Shown here piece by piece: positions 24,950 to 32,621 of a stretch of 41,691 nucleotides of DNA. Numbering within the stretch: position 1 is the stretch's first letter; each line of letters starts with the position of its first letter. A program made the translations under genes and the position numbers. The notes beneath the pieces were generated by a model. It was not told the origin of the DNA. It worked only from the letters and a program-made list of their open reading frames with translations, and made no database searches. The stretch is from an uncultured Neomegalonema sp. (lineage in GTDB: Bacteria > Pseudomonadota > Alphaproteobacteria > Rhodobacterales > Rhodobacteraceae). Location: assembly GCA_937990185.1 (NCBI GenBank), contig CALKBI010000048.1, positions 1-41,691 of the forward strand, given 5' to 3'.

Positions 24950-26716
24950 ATGAACACTTCCGCCCAAATTGAACTCCGTCGACGTCGTGTAGCAATTCTA
25001 TTCGCTGATGTAGCGAATTATAGCCGCATGATGTCTCAAGACGAATTGCGTACTGCATTGGCAGTAAAAGATCGGATTCAGGTTTTTCGCAATATGCTTG
25101 GCGACTATTCAGGAGAGCTCATCGATATTGCAGGTGATGGTATCTTTTTGGTCTTTAAAGAAGCTGTTAATGCCGTCTCTTTTGCCGCCGAGATTCAGGA
25201 AAAACTAACCGAGAAAAACCACGGAATTGACCCCACAAAACAGATAAAATTTCGCATTGGAATCAATCTCGGCGAAGTTCTCTTGGACGATGAGGAGATG
25301 AGCGGCGACAGTATCAATATTGCATCCCGCATCGAAGCATTTGCACAGCCTGGACGTATCTGTATCTCTGGCGCAGTTTATGAAGACGTCAGTACCAAGC
25401 TTGCATTCGGGTATGAATATCTAGGCGCGCAAGAATTCAAGAACATCGGAAAGTCGGTCGATGTCTTTCAGGTTCACGAGAATGCTGAAAGCGCTGCGAT
25501 GACGACCGCACTTAGGTATGATCGAAAGGAACCAAACTTTGAGTCAATCCGAGATCAGTCAATCGTTGTGCTGCCTTTCAGTTTTCAAGGCAACGATCAG
25601 AATGAGAGTTGGTTCGCAGATGGTCTTTCAGATGACATAACAACAAACTTATCCCGCTTTCATGAGTTCTTCGTCATTGCACGCGGATCAGCCTCGATTT
25701 TTCGGGATAAGGAAATACCACCGATAAATATCGGTCGCGAATTGGGTGTTCGGTACGTCGTCAATGGCAATGTAAGAAAATCAGGGTCGCGGATTCGCGT
25801 GACGCTTCAATTGCTCGATGCACAACGCGAAAAAATCATTTGGGGCGATCAGTATAACCGCGACATTGAGGATATTTTTGATCTTCAGGATGAGATTACG
25901 CAAATCGTTGTATCAACGACCGCCGCTCAGATCGAAGCGTCAGAACGCGAACGTCTGCGTCAAATTCCACCGACCAGTCTGGAGGCATATGGTTTTGTTC
26001 TCAAGGGACAGAACCATATCTTCAGATACACCCAAGCAGAAATCAGACAAGCCCGAGGGCTATGTAATGCTGCCCTGAGTATTGACCCACGATATGCACG
26101 TGCTTTATCGGCAAAGTCGCGAACACTGAATCTCGACTGGCGATACGGTTGGACAGAAAAACGCGACGCGGCTCTTGATGACGCATTAAACCTCGCACAA
26201 GTGGCAATCGAAATAGATGCATCAGACGCTCGCGGATATGGAGAATTGGGATTTTCTTACCTTTATCGCAAAGAAAACGATAAGGCGATTCGTGCATACG
26301 AACGAGCCTTAGCGCTGAATCCGAACGATGCTGATTTAATGTCAGACATGGCAGACGCCCTCGCGCATTCAGGGCGTTCTGAAGAAGCCATCGAGCTTCT
26401 ACAAAAGGCAATGCGTTTAAATCCATTCTACCCGGACCAATATATTTGGCACTTAGGCGGCGCGTACTTCAATTTGAAGCGATATGAAGATACGATCCGT
26501 ACCATCCAAACAATGCAAAACCCGACGGAGGGGCGTCGCCTGCTGGCAGCAAGCTACGCTTATCTAGGAAAAGATGAAGAAGCACGCGCGGAAGCGGCAA
26601 ACATCCGAAAAGCGCATCCAAACTTTGATGTCTCCCTCTGGGCGGCTGTACAGCCCGACAAGTTCGAAGACGATATGGCGCATTTCTTCGAAGGCCTAAA
26701 GCGCGCAGGACTCTAG
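24950..26716 (+). CDS. Class III adenylate/guanylate cyclase with TPR repeats
   Basis: The protein has 588 residues. Residues about 10-180 form a class III nucleotide cyclase domain: metal-binding Asp20 (FADVANYS) and Asp63 (IAGDG), and the transition-state pair Asn123 and Arg127 in SINIASR. The position usually holding the purine-selecting lysine carries Asp59 (LIDIAGDG), a variation also seen in this TPR-linked subfamily, so adenine specificity is uncertain. A TolB-N-like middle domain begins at IVVLPFSFQGNDQNESWFADGLSDD, and several tetratricopeptide repeats fill residues 350-560. No membrane segment is visible, so it is probably cytosolic. No recognisable ribosome site precedes the ATG. 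Confidence 0.88.
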   Translation: MNTSAQIELRRRRVAILFADVANYSRMMSQDELRTALAVKDRIQVFRNMLGDYSGELIDIAGDGIFLVFKEAVNAVSFAAEIQEKLTEKNHGIDPTKQIKFRIGINLGEVLLDDEEMSGDSINIASRIEAFAQPGRICISGAVYEDVSTKLAFGYEYLGAQEFKNIGKSVDVFQVHENAESAAMTTALRYDRKEPNFESIRDQSIVVLPFSFQGNDQNESWFADGLSDDITTNLSRFHEFFVIARGSASIFRDKEIPPINIGRELGVRYVVNGNVRKSGSRIRVTLQLLDAQREKIIWGDQYNRDIEDIFDLQDEITQIVVSTTAAQIEASERERLRQIPPTSLEAYGFVLKGQNHIFRYTQAEIRQARGLCNAALSIDPRYARALSAKSRTLNLDWRYGWTEKRDAALDDALNLAQVAIEIDASDARGYGELGFSYLYRKENDKAIRAYERALALNPNDADLMSDMADALAHSGRSEEAIELLQKAMRLNPFYPDQYIWHLGGAYFNLKRYEDTIRTIQTMQNPTEGRRLLAASYAYLGKDEEARAEAANIRKAHPNFDVSLWAAVQPDKFEDDMAHFFEGLKRAGL

Positions 26717-27082
26717 ATACAGTTGGCGCATAAAATTCTCAGCGTTGGGACGTTATGATCCAGCCGCAGCGCCCGCTATAATGAACGTTGATTTGTTGGT
26801 ATTTTGATTAGCAAGTTGGCCTCAAGTACCTGGCCTGTCGATGCGGTTTTCTATCGGTAGCTCGCGCGACAAGATCAGAAGCACTAAACTCAGATTGGCA
26901 GACTTTTTCTAAAAGCTCGCGGTATTTAAAGTCGATGGCAAAACTGATAACTTCACTCCTTGAATTTGGCCTTTCGCTGTGGGCAAACCAAATTCAAGGA
27001 GGAAATTCACCAAAGTTGATCTATTCGAAATCGGTGGAGTGTATCCCCAACGACGACGGCTCAACTATCTATGCAAGTTGGA
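26717..27082. other. Non-coding stretch between convergent genes
   Basis: In these 366 bases between the cyclase and yiaA I see no convincing gene. The open frames that cross it run into yiaA on the opposite strand and have no family resemblance. The notable content is a perfect 14-bp inverted repeat at 26956-27001. A TATAAT box at 26775-26780 has no well-spaced -35 partner. Confidence 0.5.
26956..27001. repeat. Perfect 14-bp inverted repeat (hairpin)
   Basis: CTCCTTGAATTTGG (26956-26969) and CCAAATTCAAGGAG (26988-27001) are exact reverse complements around an 18-nt loop. There is no T-run on either side. Position between two convergent genes suggests a shared transcript end, and the right arm contains AAGGAG(G), so on the plus strand a Shine-Dalgarno-like sequence would be buried in the stem. 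No well-placed start codon follows it. Confidence 0.7.
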
Positions 27083-27361
27083 TCAAGCTGCTTCTATGCT
27101 ATCGACATCGCGCAGCAACCGCTCAGTTTTGGCGTCCTCGATTTTGTTCAACAAGCGGTCGGATTCATGATTATCACGCATAGTTTTGGTCAAATTAACC
27201 GTTGTCTGGATAACCATCACGGCGGCCATTGCGATATAACCTTTCATAGCAATATCTATGGGCGCTAGGATCAAGCCGCCGGCCATCATTACACAAGATA
27301 CAGCAAAGCTGAGATAACTGAATTTCACCCAAGCTTCGGAATGACGTTGCATAGCGTTCAT
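27083..27361 (-). CDS. YiaA/YiaB-family small inner-membrane protein
   Basis: This 92-residue protein has two membrane helices (FSYLSFAVSCVMMAGGLILAP and GYIAMAAVMVIQTTVNLTK) joined by a short loop, the yiaAB two-helix arrangement. A charged cytoplasmic tail (RDNHESDRLLNKIEDAKTERLLRD) follows. Function is not well defined. Proteins of this family are encoded next to pspA-like genes in several alphaproteobacteria. AAGGA lies eight bases before the ATG, and the gene follows pspA by 22 nt, so both should be on one transcript under the TetR operators at 28087-28156. Confidence 0.82.
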   Translation of the reverse strand: MNAMQRHSEAWVKFSYLSFAVSCVMMAGGLILAPIDIAMKGYIAMAAVMVIQTTVNLTKTMRDNHESDRLLNKIEDAKTERLLRDVDSIEAA

Positions 27362-27383
27362 GGTTTTAGTCCTTCAATTTGGA

Positions 27384-28070
27384 TTATGCAGGCTTGATTG
27401 TTCTGGCGCGCAAACGCTCCAGCACTGCCTCAGCGGTGGTTTTCAAAGGTGTTCCACAGCCCGCAGCTGCGAGCTTTTCACGTAACGTTTTCGGGTCGTT
27501 TGCTTTATCCATTTCATCCAGAGCAGCATTCGTTGCGTCCACTTCGGTTTGACGGGATCGCAAACGGGCTAGAGTCGCTTCGGCGTCTCGTAATGCAGTG
27601 CCCGTGCTGCCGGATTTGACCGTGCTCAAGCGTTGCGTTTTATCTGTTACCGTCGCCATGCGCGCACCACGTTTCAACGCCCGCAATCTATCCTCAGAGG
27701 TCGCGACAGATTCTCTTAGGCGGCGAAGATCCGTTTCCAAAGACGTCAAAATGGTAAGATTATTGTCTTGGTCGGTTTGTAGGCGTGCAATGGTTTCAGC
27801 AGCCTCTTGAGCAAGTGCGCTCTCACCATTTTCCAATGCGGAAATAGTACGCTCTTCAAGGTCGGCGATCCGCGTGTTTAATTTTTGCGATTGCGCCAGC
27901 TCTTGTTCATGTTGAGTGATGGCCAATGCCAACGCCTTTCGAGCCGCGCTGACCGCCTGCGCACATTCGCGTAATTGCTGTCTGAGGATAGGCAAGGCAT
28001 GAGCGTCCGAAAACGCCTCATCCGCCTCAGAGGCCGCACCCTTCATCAAAGTCATCAGAGATCGAAACAT
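27384..28070 (-). CDS. pspA: PspA/IM30-family protein
   Basis: This 228-residue coiled-coil protein is of the phage-shock / IM30 family, membrane-associated proteins (ESCRT-III relatives) that stabilise the inner membrane under stress. The sequence is almost wholly helical and highly charged (VSAARKALALAITQHEQELA, then LNTRIADLEERTISALENGE), with the family's N-terminal MFRSLMTLMKGAASEADEAF. It ends with a short C-terminal helix containing LKTTAEAVLERLRARTI. I chose ATG 28070, preceded by AGGAG seven bases upstream; an upstream in-frame ATG at 28157 lies inside the operators. No PspF, PspB or PspC gene is nearby; the adjacent regulator is a TetR protein. Confidence 0.85.
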   Translation of the reverse strand: MFRSLMTLMKGAASEADEAFSDAHALPILRQQLRECAQAVSAARKALALAITQHEQELAQSQKLNTRIADLEERTISALENGESALAQEAAETIARLQTDQDNNLTILTSLETDLRRLRESVATSEDRLRALKRGARMATVTDKTQRLSTVKSGSTGTALRDAEATLARLRSRQTEVDATNAALDEMDKANDPKTLREKLAAAGCGTPLKTTAEAVLERLRARTIKPA

Positions 28071-28086
28071 TCTCTTGCTCCTATTG

Positions 28087-28156
28087 TGAACATCGTTCAT
28101 AAAGAGCAATATACATAAAGATGAACATTGTTCAAGGTATTTCTGAACGTCGTTCA
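28087..28156. promoter_or_regulatory. Triple TetR-type operator with pspA promoter
   Basis: Three 13-bp palindromes TGAAC-N3-GTTCA lie between divergent pspA and tetR: 28087-28099, 28122-28134 and 28144-28156 (centres 35 and 22 bp apart). On the minus strand a promoter reads TTGAAC (28130-28135) and TATATT (28108-28113) with a 16-bp spacer. Its -35 sits in the middle palindrome, and its start point would fall next to the first. The third overlaps a CATAAT that could be the tetR -10. Binding by the adjacent TetR protein is inferred from position. Confidence 0.82.
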
Positions 28157-28244
28157 TAATAAAATTACAGAAGGATGCGCGATCCCAAACAGAAAGCTTG
28201 GCAACATGCTGAGAAACAACGGGAAATATCGCATAAACGAAACT

Positions 28245-28853
28245 ATGAGCGCAAAACGCGATGCTCTACGAATGAAACTGATAGATGCCGCCGAACAGCA
28301 AATGAAAGCAAACGGCCTGACTGGATTACGTGCGCGCGACATCACAAAAGATGCAGGCTGCGCTCTTGGGGGCCTCTATAATGCATTTGGAGATCTCAAC
28401 GAGCTTGTATTGCATGTCAATGCCCGCACACTGGATCGTCTTAACGTTGCGATAGCCACCGCCCGCAAAGGGCTTGCGCCAAAAGAGTCTTTGCTCGCAA
28501 TCGCACTCGCCTACACCCGATTCGCTCAAGAGAACCGTGCGCTGTGGGATGCTCTATACGATCACAAAATACCTGATGATGCTGAAATACCCGCTTGGTT
28601 CCGCTCTCACCAAAGCAATGTCATATCTCATGTCATCCATGATATAGCCGCTCTTCAGCCAAGTTTACCTGAGAAAACCCGCCTTTTACGCGCAAGCACA
28701 TATTTCTCCGCGATCCATGGAATCGTAGCGATCAGCTTGCAAGGCCGGTTTCTAGGTTTGCCCGCAGACCACCTCTATGAAGAAATCGAGCGCTTCGTTG
28801 GCTATATCTTATCAGGCAGCCTCGGCGCATCCGGGAAAGATTTGGCAGATTAG
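28245..28853 (+). CDS. TetR-family transcriptional regulator
   Basis: This is a predicted repressor of 202 residues. The N-terminal TetR DNA-binding domain spans about residues 5-55 (KLIDAAEQQMKANGLTGLRARDITKDAGCALGGLYNAFGDLNELV), with the turn and recognition helix around ARDITKDAGCALGGLYNAF. The C-terminal half is a ligand/dimer domain with ENRALWDALYDHKIPDDAEIPAWF and RLLRASTYFSAIHGIVAISLQGRF. I chose ATG 28245 because the helix-turn-helix then begins at the usual distance. In-frame ATGs at 28206 and 28128 exist, the latter inside an operator. None has a strong ribosome site. It probably represses pspA-yiaA and itself. Its ligand is unknown. Confidence 0.87.
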   Translation: MSAKRDALRMKLIDAAEQQMKANGLTGLRARDITKDAGCALGGLYNAFGDLNELVLHVNARTLDRLNVAIATARKGLAPKESLLAIALAYTRFAQENRALWDALYDHKIPDDAEIPAWFRSHQSNVISHVIHDIAALQPSLPEKTRLLRASTYFSAIHGIVAISLQGRFLGLPADHLYEEIERFVGYILSGSLGASGKDLAD

Positions 28854-29546
28854 ATGTCAATCTGGACCCGTTTGATTGAGAGCCTTTCGGCTCTTAATCC
28901 CCTAAGCTTAATAGAATTTTTCACGGGAATCCGACCTCCAGAAGCGACGCAGGGGTTTGCTATCGCTGTGGTCGCTCTTGGAGCCAAAATGACCAAGGCG
29001 GATGGCCGTGTCACACGTGATGAAGTCATTGCTTTTCGAGAAATTTTCCAAATCACAGACGCTGATTTGCCCGCAGTTGGTCACTTTTTTGATCTAGCTC
29101 GCCAAGATGTTGCAGGATTTGATCTATACGCCTCAAAAATTGCAAAAATGTTTGATTCTGATAGCGACGTCTTAGAAACTCTTCTGGATGCGCTCTTTCA
29201 CGTAGCAAGAGCAGATGGCACTTTGCATGAAGCAGAAATTGAATTTTTGCACATTGTTTCAAACACTTTCGGCTTTGATGACCTAGCATTCGAAGCAATA
29301 CTCAAACGTAATACGCTCGATAGAGACAATTCGCCTTATGTCATTCTTGGCATTAACGAAAACGCATCCGACGAAGTAATTAAACAAGCGTGGAAAGATC
29401 TGGCCCGTCGCTATCACCCTGACAGATTACGCGCGCGCGGTGTTCCAGACGAAGCAGCTCGCCTCTCTGAACGACGGATGGCAGAGATTAATGCCGCCTA
29501 TGACACGTTACGCCGCCAGCAACCGCTTCGCGTCCCAGTATTATAA
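28854..29546 (+). CDS. DjlA-like protein (TerB domain plus J domain)
   Basis: This 230-residue protein has an N-terminal TerB-like region at about residues 30-145 (GAKMTKADGRVTRDEVIAF, then HVARADGTLHEAEIEFLHIV), whose paired acidic helices may bind metal. The C-terminal J domain spans about 160-225, with YVILGINENASDEVIKQAW and the essential HPD tripeptide in RRYHPDRL. Unlike E. coli DjlA there is no clear N-terminal transmembrane helix, only a mildly hydrophobic start. J proteins deliver clients to Hsp70 and stimulate its ATPase. The ATG abuts the tetR stop. A YegD-like Hsp70 is encoded about 1 kb away. Confidence 0.88.
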   Translation: MSIWTRLIESLSALNPLSLIEFFTGIRPPEATQGFAIAVVALGAKMTKADGRVTRDEVIAFREIFQITDADLPAVGHFFDLARQDVAGFDLYASKIAKMFDSDSDVLETLLDALFHVARADGTLHEAEIEFLHIVSNTFGFDDLAFEAILKRNTLDRDNSPYVILGINENASDEVIKQAWKDLARRYHPDRLRARGVPDEAARLSERRMAEINAAYDTLRRQQPLRVPVL

Positions 29547-29632
29547 GCCCTTCACCGCACCTTAACGCATACGCGGTATCAATATGCCAGCGAACTAATT
29601 TCGTTCGCGGGTGAGGACGACGGAGATGTCAA

Positions 29633-30562
29633 ATGGCTGACACGAGCAGTATCGCGAGCCGAATGGAGAAACTGGCACAGCTAAAGCGTATGAAGCTTGA
29701 AAGGGCTGCAGCTGGGAATTCGCATACCAACACTCCATCACCCACTGACTCTTTACCCGAAACCACGCAAGAAACAACAATCCTGCCAAGTTCAGAAGAA
29801 TCATTTGCATTGGATGATGAACAGCACGTGGTAACTCCTGAGACATCTGCAATCGAGAATGCGGCACCAGTCGAGCCGGAGGCGTTTGATCCATTCGATG
29901 AGGTGGATAGTGACGTTTCAAATGCGAACCCCGGTGAAGATTTACTCAACGACGATTCAGAAAATTTAACAGTCCACGCCCAAGATACGGATGCAGGTAT
30001 TTTTTCTGAAACCGATGAACAGGATTTAGATACTGAATTGCCTGCTGATTTACTCGATATAGAAGAAACAGCCGAAACCGCTGACGTTACGAACTCAGAC
30101 GACATCGATTACACAGAAAACGAAGTCGCTATCGATGATCAGGAAGAAATGGTCGGTACCGCGGATATTCCTGAAATCGATATAAATGAAGAAGTTTTAA
30201 TCGCCAGCACACTAAGCATTGACGACGAAGAACCGGCTTCATCTGATGAAGTCGCTGATACCGATCGACTCGATGAAGACACCTCGGAAATCGAGGCTCC
30301 TAATTTCGCCGAGAATGAAATTGACCCCACAGTACTTGAACGCGAATTCGAGCACGAAGCGGAACAAGCGGTAGATGCCCCAACAGCGACAGTCGCAGAT
30401 GATGGTAAGGTTACTCTAACCTTTGATGAAAGTCGCTCAACGCTTCTGAATCACGTTTCTCGCCAGATGGATTGTGCCCCGGAAGACGTGGTAGTAACCG
30501 CCCTCGATTGGTATCTTGATGCACTCTTCGGCGAAGAGAATGATGAGGCAAAATCTGCTTAA
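29633..30562 (+). CDS. Very acidic protein of unknown function
   Basis: This 309-residue protein is not recognised. It starts with a basic helix (SRMEKLAQLKRMKLERAAAG), continues through a 200-residue stretch very rich in Asp, Glu, Ser and Thr that should be disordered, and ends with a compact-looking segment at about 255-300: GKVTLTFDESRSTLLNHVSR, then CAPEDVVVTALDWYLDALFGEE. That ending resembles a small helix-strand fold, and it contains the only cysteine. Strong acidity could indicate a chaperone-like, metal or nucleic-acid-mimic role. GGAG lies seven bases before the ATG, and a small GCGAAC/GTTCGC hairpin lies farther up (29590-29608). It follows djlA by 86 nt. Confidence 0.75.
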   Translation: MADTSSIASRMEKLAQLKRMKLERAAAGNSHTNTPSPTDSLPETTQETTILPSSEESFALDDEQHVVTPETSAIENAAPVEPEAFDPFDEVDSDVSNANPGEDLLNDDSENLTVHAQDTDAGIFSETDEQDLDTELPADLLDIEETAETADVTNSDDIDYTENEVAIDDQEEMVGTADIPEIDINEEVLIASTLSIDDEEPASSDEVADTDRLDEDTSEIEAPNFAENEIDPTVLEREFEHEAEQAVDAPTATVADDGKVTLTFDESRSTLLNHVSRQMDCAPEDVVVTALDWYLDALFGEENDEAKSA

Positions 30563-30594
30563 TGGGTTTTGCTGGCCTCTCAAAACCGCTTCGG

Positions 30595-31848
30595 TCAACC
30601 AGCCAACGAATTTTTATCAATGTAGTTGGCAAGGCCATCAACGATAGCAGTGAAAATTTGGGCATCGACGACCGATGCTTTTGGGGCGACCAGAGCAATG
30701 GCTGTTTGTACCAACCCCATCAAACTGGACCCGCCTACGGGCACAACATGCGTGACATCGGCTCCATCAAGCTCAATTAGGTCAAGCGTCTCGCGCATTG
30801 CATTAACAAGCGTGTTTGCGAAAGGCTGAAGCAGCGTATTTAGCTCTTTAGTTTTGAGTTCAACCTTTAGCTCAGGTTCAAGCAGGCTGAGGTCAATCGC
30901 AGTTTTCTCTTTTTCTATATTTGAGGCGACCTTTGCACGTTCGGCAAGAAACGCGATTTCGTGGCCCAACTGCAGATCGATAACACGTTGTAATCGCTTG
31001 AATAAGGTCGGCTCAACAGCATCTCTCACCAGCTCTTTTACAAGCATCTGAGTTTTCTGATCATACAAAAAAGAGATCTTTTGCCAGGTTGCCAAATCGA
31101 CAAATATCGCATTTGGCGCGATGAGTGTTTCGCTACTCATCTTCGGTCGGATTGGATGGCGGTATCCAAGGTGCGGCATAATGAATTCTAAGTTGATGGC
31201 ACGATCAAAATTAGTTCCTCCAAGCCGGAAGCCGTTGGAAGAAAGAATATGCGTTTCAGATTCCGTTTTTTGAAATACAGAAAAATCAGATGTTCCTCCG
31301 CCTATATCAACGACCATTCCTGCACTGACTGATCCAAGACTCGCACCCATCGAAAGCGCAGCCGCTTCAGGTTCCGGCAAGAAGACGATCTCTTCAAACC
31401 CTGCCATTTTGTAGCATTGCTCAAGGTCAGATTTTGCACGAGCATCTTTTTCCAAATTTTCACTGTCAAAAAAGACAGGGCGCCCCGCAACAACCTTATC
31501 AAAATAACGCCCCGATTGAGTTTCGGAACGCTCTTTTATAATTCTTAGAAATCCAGAAATGATCTCATAGAAATTCAGCTTTCGACCAGAGACCATGCGC
31601 CTCTCAGCCATCAGCGGAATGCCGAGCACACTTTTTAGCGACCGCATGTATCGGCCCTCTAGCCCATCCATCATCGCCGCTGTTGCGACCGATCCAACTG
31701 TCATATTGCCCCGGTCTGCCGGGAAGAAAACAGCCGTCGGAATTGTATCCGCCGTTCTCTCAAGATGGACACGACAAACACGACCATTTTCGACATAAGC
31801 TGCAGCGGAATTTGACGTGCCGAAATCTACCGCGAGCCATTCACCCAT
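30595..31848 (-). CDS. YegD-like Hsp70-family protein
   Basis: This is a short Hsp70 relative of 417 residues comprising essentially the nucleotide-binding domain. The phosphate-1 motif is AVDFGTSNSAAAY (residues 6-18), phosphate-2 is MVVDIGGGTSDFSVF, and the adenosine motif near the end is HVVPVGGSSLMGLVQ. A classic substrate-binding domain with linker is absent, which matches YegD rather than DnaK. Family members are presumed ATP-dependent chaperone-like proteins of unknown client range. ATG 31848 has GGAG eight bases before it and starts MGEWLAVDFG, so the upstream in-frame ATG at 31893 is unlikely. It converges on the acidic protein gene. Confidence 0.87.
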   Translation of the reverse strand: MGEWLAVDFGTSNSAAAYVENGRVCRVHLERTADTIPTAVFFPADRGNMTVGSVATAAMMDGLEGRYMRSLKSVLGIPLMAERRMVSGRKLNFYEIISGFLRIIKERSETQSGRYFDKVVAGRPVFFDSENLEKDARAKSDLEQCYKMAGFEEIVFLPEPEAAALSMGASLGSVSAGMVVDIGGGTSDFSVFQKTESETHILSSNGFRLGGTNFDRAINLEFIMPHLGYRHPIRPKMSSETLIAPNAIFVDLATWQKISFLYDQKTQMLVKELVRDAVEPTLFKRLQRVIDLQLGHEIAFLAERAKVASNIEKEKTAIDLSLLEPELKVELKTKELNTLLQPFANTLVNAMRETLDLIELDGADVTHVVPVGGSSLMGLVQTAIALVAPKASVVDAQIFTAIVDGLANYIDKNSLAG

Positions 31849-31903
31849 GCCGTCATCTCCTAGAAATGCCAGAGGTGTTATTGTGTCGTGCACGCCTTAG
31901 AAA

Positions 31904-31922
31904 TCAGAAACTGTGTTTCTGA
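31904..31922 (-). terminator. Compact hairpin between yggS and the Hsp70 gene
   Basis: TCAGAAAC (31904-31911) and GTTTCTGA (31915-31922) pair perfectly over 8 bp around a 3-nt loop. On the minus strand it is followed by TTTCTAAGG. It lies 31 bases past the yggS stop, so it may be a weak terminator. An overlapping TGTG/CACA pairing could compete. Confidence 0.4.
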
Positions 31923-31952
31923 CACAGCATAATTAATCGCAAGTTGGTGCTG

Positions 31953-32621
31953 TCAAACTACAGCCGAAGGGTCGCGTGCACCGAAAATGGCAGACCCAAC
32001 GCGGATCATCGTCGCGCCGTAAGCTATTGCTGTTTCAAAATCGGCGCTCATGCCCATGCTGATCTCATCAACTCCATTACGATGCGCAATATCAGCAAGC
32101 GCCTCAAAATATGGTTCAGGCGGTTGATCAAATGGCGGGATAGCCATTACTCCGACAATGGGCAGATCATATTCATCCCGACATGCAGCAATAAAAGCAT
32201 CGGCTTTTGATGGATCAATACCGGTTTTTTGCGCCTCTTCCCCTACATTTACCTGCACCAACAGGTTAGGCGCAACGCCGCGCGCTTGGATCTCATCTGC
32301 CAGTTTTCGCGCAAGACGCTCACGATCCACAGTGTGAATAGTGTCAAACAAATCAAGTGCAGCTTTGACCTTATTGCTTTGCAAAGGCCCAATAAGATGA
32401 AGATCGATATCGGTGTATTCATTGCGAAACGGTTCCCATCGCGTTTTGGCTTCTTGCACACGATTTTCGCCGTAAATACGATGACCTTGTTCCAAGACTG
32501 CGGCAACACGCTCACGCGGTTGCACCTTAGAAACCGCGAGTAGTTTTACACTTCCCCGGGGACGGTTTGCATTCTCAAGCGCTGAACTTATTCGCGCCTC
32601 TATATCTGTTAGCGTGCTCAT
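31953..32621 (-). CDS. yggS: YggS-family PLP homeostasis protein
   Basis: This is a PLP-binding protein (PLPBP) of 222 residues that buffers pyridoxal phosphate and influences amino-acid pools; it has no proven catalytic turnover. Lys32 in LLAVSKVQP is the PLP Schiff-base lysine. Other family signatures are IYGENRVQEA, HLIGPLQSNKVK, SMGMSADFETAIA and IRVGSAIFGAR. Length is normal. It overlaps the preceding sulfotransferase by four bases, so the two are co-transcribed, though nothing links their functions. Confidence 0.94.
   Translation of the reverse strand: MSTLTDIEARISSALENANRPRGSVKLLAVSKVQPRERVAAVLEQGHRIYGENRVQEAKTRWEPFRNEYTDIDLHLIGPLQSNKVKAALDLFDTIHTVDRERLARKLADEIQARGVAPNLLVQVNVGEEAQKTGIDPSKADAFIAACRDEYDLPIVGVMAIPPFDQPPEPYFEALADIAHRNGVDEISMGMSADFETAIAYGATMIRVGSAIFGARDPSAVV

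Noticed and set aside
26775..26780. TATAAT box in the gap after the cyclase gene, a possible small RNA promoter
   Set aside because: The only -35-like sequences lie at poor spacing or match weakly, so no promoter or RNA gene is called.
26935..27183. Plus-strand frame beginning MAKLITSLLEFGLSLW over the inverted repeat
   Set aside because: It runs into the antisense strand of yiaA, has no family match, and its hydrophobic start is produced by the inverted repeat. The yiaA frame is better supported.
28128..28244. Longer N-terminus for the TetR regulator
   Set aside because: The upstream in-frame ATG at 28128 is inside an operator palindrome, and the DNA-binding domain begins at the normal distance only from 28245.
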